From positions 1 through 26,448 of IMG/VR virus record IMGVR_UViG_3300035199_000042: a stretch of 26,448 nucleotides of DNA; one strand, given 5' to 3'. Below are positions 25,035 through 26,448 of the stretch, piece by piece. The notes beneath the pieces were generated by a model. The model saw only the letters and a program-made list of their open reading frames with translations. It made no database searches and had not been told where the DNA came from. This DNA comes from a virus. The stretch's first letter is position 1. Each line of letters opens with the position of its first letter. The position numbers and the translations under genes were made by a program.

Positions 25035-25162
25035 TTGCTTTCCTCCTGTGGTGGTGTGCCATAGTGCCAGTTTCCCTCATCATCCATCCACTTGGCGTAC
25101 TCGCCTTGGCCGATGATAACGACTGGGTTCATTGTCTTGGTATCGTCCGAGTCCATGGTCAT
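25031..25162 (-). CDS. 43-residue unknown protein
   Basis: A small acidic frame, MTMDSDDTKTMNPVVIIGQG at the start, with 'YAKWMDDEGNWHYGTPP' later. Its ATG overlaps the stop of the 67-residue gene (ATGA), its stop overlaps the start of the annealing gene (ATGA), and it fills the whole gap between them. The AAAGGA site in the end of the upstream gene sits only 1-2 bases before the ATG, so translation is probably by coupling; an in-frame ATG two codons later (25156) has better spacing. The two 4-base overlaps make it convincing as a gene. It holds several Trp and Tyr residues but no motif I recognise. Confidence 0.8.
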   Translation of the reverse strand: MTMDSDDTKTMNPVVIIGQGEYAKWMDDEGNWHYGTPPQEESK

Positions 25163-25362
25163 TCCTTTAGGTAATCGTCCAGGTCCTCGTCCTCCATGTC
25201 TACGCATACCCTCAGTGCTGTCTCAACTGCTTGGTACATGCTGACATGGCATGGGATGATGCTTCGTGATTCCAGGCGGCGGGCTAGTTCCTTCGCCCAC
25301 TTTGGGGCCGGGCTATCCTCCGGCACCTGGATTGATTTGTATTTGGTTGGTGTTTCTGCCAT
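25159..25362 (-). CDS. 67-residue unknown acidic-tailed protein
   Basis: A 67-residue protein, first gene after the early hairpin. It has a Pro/Lys-rich N-terminus (MAETPTKYKSIQVPEDSPAP), a central helix 'KWAKELARRLESRS', a second helix 'MYQAVETALRVCV' and a strongly acidic end 'DMEDEDLDDYLKE'. The helical middle resembles small dimeric antitoxin or ribbon-helix-helix-type proteins in style ('v.v~~~~~~~l~~la'), but I cannot show it. The ATG has GGAG 10 bases upstream. It overlaps the next gene by 4 bases, so it heads the replication operon. Confidence 0.72.
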   Translation of the reverse strand: MAETPTKYKSIQVPEDSPAPKWAKELARRLESRSIIPCHVSMYQAVETALRVCVDMEDEDLDDYLKE

Positions 25363-25434
25363 TCGTCTTGTCTCCTGGCTGGTTGGTGTGTAAACTATTG
25401 CAACTTACGCCGTGGTAGTGTGAGTCCTGGAAGT

Positions 25435-25465
25435 GGGGTGGGTCGGCATCCAAGCCACCCACCCC
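25435..25465 (-). terminator. Long GC-rich hairpin after the HTH gene
   Basis: The stretch forms a 9-base-pair stem (GGGGTGGGT with ACCCACCCC) that continues, after one bulged base, into a GGC/GCC pair around a 6-base loop. On the transcribed strand it begins 10 bases after the HTH stop codon. It separates the two-gene control unit from the replication genes. It lacks a T run, so it would be an imperfect intrinsic terminator, or an attenuator or antitermination target. The rest of the 113-base gap (25363-25434) holds no clear promoter. Confidence 0.55.
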
Positions 25466-25475
25466 CTTCCGTCAC

Positions 25476-25859
25476 TCAACTTAGACTCTTTACGAATTGT
25501 TGCAGCATCACCCGTTGCTCTTTGGGTAGTTGTGTGATGTCGTGTGCCAAGACGAGTGCGTCGAGGCAGGCTGTCTGCACTGCATCAGTGGAGGCAACTA
25601 CTACTGCATCCCCCCTGACCGCTGCGTTGTGTCGTCCTCGCTGAGTGGCTTGATTCGCTAGTCGCACAGCGTCGTGGACTTTCTGCTCATCAACACCCAG
25701 TGCCTTTGCTAGGTTCGTCACAAACTTATACCTGGGTGCAGCCCCGTTTCGCCAGCGTTGCACCGTTCCAATCCCGATCTTGCAGCGTCGGGCGATGGTC
25801 GCATCGTTGCGCCCACTGTCGTTGATAAGTTCAACGAGACTTTTTGTTTGACTGCTCAT
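25476..25859 (-). CDS. XRE-like helix-turn-helix regulator
   Basis: A 127-residue protein. Residues 5-60 are an HTH of the Cro/CI (XRE) type: 'SLVELINDSGRNDATIARRC' with recognition helix 'GIGTVQRWRNGAA', then 'FVTNLAKALGVDEQKV'. The C-terminal half is a short helical region, possibly for dimerisation, with no peptidase domain, so it is not a LexA/CI-type cleavable repressor. I start it at ATG 25859 because it shares an AAAGGAACCACGGC leader with the preceding gene; in-frame Met codons at 25886 and 25904 would overlap that gene. It is a good candidate to bind the operator-like dyad over the early promoter, which would make it autoregulatory; this is inference. Confidence 0.82.
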   Translation of the reverse strand: MSSQTKSLVELINDSGRNDATIARRCKIGIGTVQRWRNGAAPRYKFVTNLAKALGVDEQKVHDAVRLANQATQRGRHNAAVRGDAVVVASTDAVQTACLDALVLAHDITQLPKEQRVMLQQFVKSLS

Positions 25860-25878
25860 GCCGTGGTTCCTTTCGTGG

Positions 25879-26271
25879 TCAGTCATTGAGGTCGTACATC
25901 TCACAATCTATCGTTGTGAATGTGATTTCCCCTGGGTCGTACATCTGTAGCCGCTCCGCTGCGACTATCAGTTCTTCATCTAGTTCAATGGTCTCACCTT
26001 TTCGGTTTGACCCGACCAATATCATGTCGCCGTGCATGGACATCACCTCACTCGGCGTCACACCACTGGCCTTGGCTATCCAGTGTCGGGCTGGTTCATT
26101 CATCGGCAGCATGTCCACACGCCCAGTCTCGTTGCCATACAGGCACCAACCTGGCCCACTGGTGACGGCTTCAAAGTACCCGCCTGTCGCACGCTGGATG
26201 TCGAGGTGGCCCCGCACTTCGGTGGTTGATACCACCCCGTTGGTTTGGAATACTATTGCTTTGGCTGTCAT
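25879..26271 (-). CDS. DUF3846-like phage protein
   Basis: A 130-residue protein, first gene of the operon. The pattern 'MTAKAIVFQTNGVVSTTEV' plus 'DIQRATGGYFEAVTSG', 'LPMNEPARHWIAKA' and 'GDMILVGSNRKGETIEL' fits the DUF3846 layout: a short N-terminal strand, '~q..vgG.ie.v', 'N..A......', '~~Gd.v~vg'. It is a small, mostly early phage and plasmid protein whose function is not established. I start at 26271, where AAAGGA lies 8 bases upstream, not at the ATG 26328, because that extension would run through the promoter and operator. It ends 19 bases before the HTH start. Confidence 0.8.
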   Translation of the reverse strand: MTAKAIVFQTNGVVSTTEVRGHLDIQRATGGYFEAVTSGPGWCLYGNETGRVDMLPMNEPARHWIAKASGVTPSEVMSMHGDMILVGSNRKGETIELDEELIVAAERLQMYDPGEITFTTIDCEMYDLND

Positions 26272-26294
26272 GCCGTGGTCCTTTCCTGTGTTGG

Positions 26295-26309
26295 TCGGTA
26301 TCTTACCGA
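26295..26309. promoter_or_regulatory. Operator-like dyad over the -10 box
   Basis: TCGGTA, a 3-base centre, then TACCGA: a perfect 6-base inverted repeat spanning 15 bases. It covers the -10 hexamer of the early promoter and the presumed start site. A protein bound here would block RNA polymerase. The helix-turn-helix protein two genes downstream is the obvious candidate. Confidence 0.6.
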
Positions 26310-26328
26310 TTGTCTCATCTATCGTCAA
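26300..26328 (-). promoter_or_regulatory. Sigma70-like early promoter
   Basis: On the minus strand TTGACG (5 of 6 to the -35 consensus, 26323-26328) and TAAGAT (4 of 6 to the -10 consensus, 26300-26305) are separated by exactly 17 bases. The expected start near 26293 gives a leader of about 22 bases with the ribosome site AAAGGA before ATG 26271. It would let the host polymerase transcribe the early genes before the phage polymerase exists. Confidence 0.68.
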
Positions 26329-26383
26329 GTCGCTGTGATACTGGAACCAAGGGGTGCCAGCGGCAAGGTCGGCGGGGTTTACT

Positions 26384-26440
26384 ATTTACCCGCAAGCCCT
26401 CTCCGTGTACCACCACATCTGTGGTAAATTCAGTACACGG
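26384..26440. promoter_or_regulatory. Nested inverted repeats at the right edge
   Basis: Three nested or interlocking dyads occur: ATTTACC (26384-26390) with GGTAAAT (26423-26429); CCGTGTAC (26403-26410) with GTACACGG (26433-26440); and ACCACA (26412-26417) with TGTGGT (26420-26425), the last almost a continuous palindrome. No gene covers this stretch. It could be a second operator set, a replication-initiation or cruciform site, or a terminator of a gene outside the window. The rest of 26329-26383 shows nothing I can name. Confidence 0.5.
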
Positions 26441-26448
26441 CAGACTGC

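Noticed and set aside
26272-26328. Start of the DUF3846-like gene at ATG 26328.
   Set aside because: It would translate across the promoter and operator; ATG 26271 has a proper ribosome site and begins at the family's usual first strand.
1-26448. tRNA genes, CRISPR arrays, insertion sequences, integrase or attachment site.
   Set aside because: No cloverleaf-like sequence, regularly spaced repeats, transposase or integrase motif was seen on either strand.

Overview
The window is a 26.4-kb piece of a tailed-phage genome, read almost entirely from the minus strand, so gene order below runs from high to low coordinates. It suggests a short-tailed podovirus of the T7/phiKMV supergroup (Autographiviridae-like). 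It has a single-subunit T7-type RNA polymerase with its catalytic residues, a T7-type portal, scaffold and capsid block, tail tubular proteins A and B, and gp14/gp15-type internal virion proteins. The host is a bacterium that cannot be named from this sequence. I saw no host-like genes, tRNAs, CRISPR arrays, insertion sequences or integrase.

Control and early region (26448 to about 25360). A nested set of inverted repeats sits at the right edge. Next comes a good sigma70-like promoter whose -10 is covered by a 15-bp operator-like dyad. It drives two small genes, a DUF3846-like protein and an HTH repressor-like protein, which share nearly the same ribosome-binding leader. A strong hairpin closes this short unit.

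Replication/recombination region (25362 to 19863). Tightly overlapping genes encode two small unknown proteins, a single-strand annealing-like protein ending in an SSB-type acidic tip, a Gp157-like protein, a ParB/KorB-like helical protein with a zinc knuckle, an SF2 DEAH helicase, a small unknown, a zinc-finger/Toprim primase and a DUF1064-type PD-(D/E)XK nuclease. This set looks more like siphovirus replication modules than T7. No DNA polymerase, DnaB-type helicase, exonuclease or ligase is present.

Transcription and morphogenesis (19891 to 1). The RNA polymerase lies between the replication genes and the virion genes, as in phiKMV. It is followed by a permuted-NlpC/P60-like protein, a small unknown, a GNAT-like protein, a proline-rich protein, portal, scaffold, an unknown basic-tailed protein and the major capsid protein. 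About 4.5 kb of genes that T7 lacks at this point then intervenes: a small coiled-coil membrane protein, two unknown virion-like proteins, an 805-residue LamG protein, a lipoprotein with membrane spans and a 33-residue membrane peptide. Two tandem tail tubular A paralogues, tail tubular B, a gp14-like protein and a large gp15-like protein, cut by the left edge, complete the window. Terminase, lysis genes and tail fibre are not visible.

No gene-free stretch exceeds 300 bases. The longest are 13086-13193, 25363-25475 and 26272-26448, and each is annotated. The most unusual points are the paired tail tubular A proteins (one with an FCCH-like insertion), the annealing/SSB-tip fusion, the non-T7 replication set beside a T7 polymerase, a possible +1 recoding site at the capsid stop codon, and the operator-covered early promoter.
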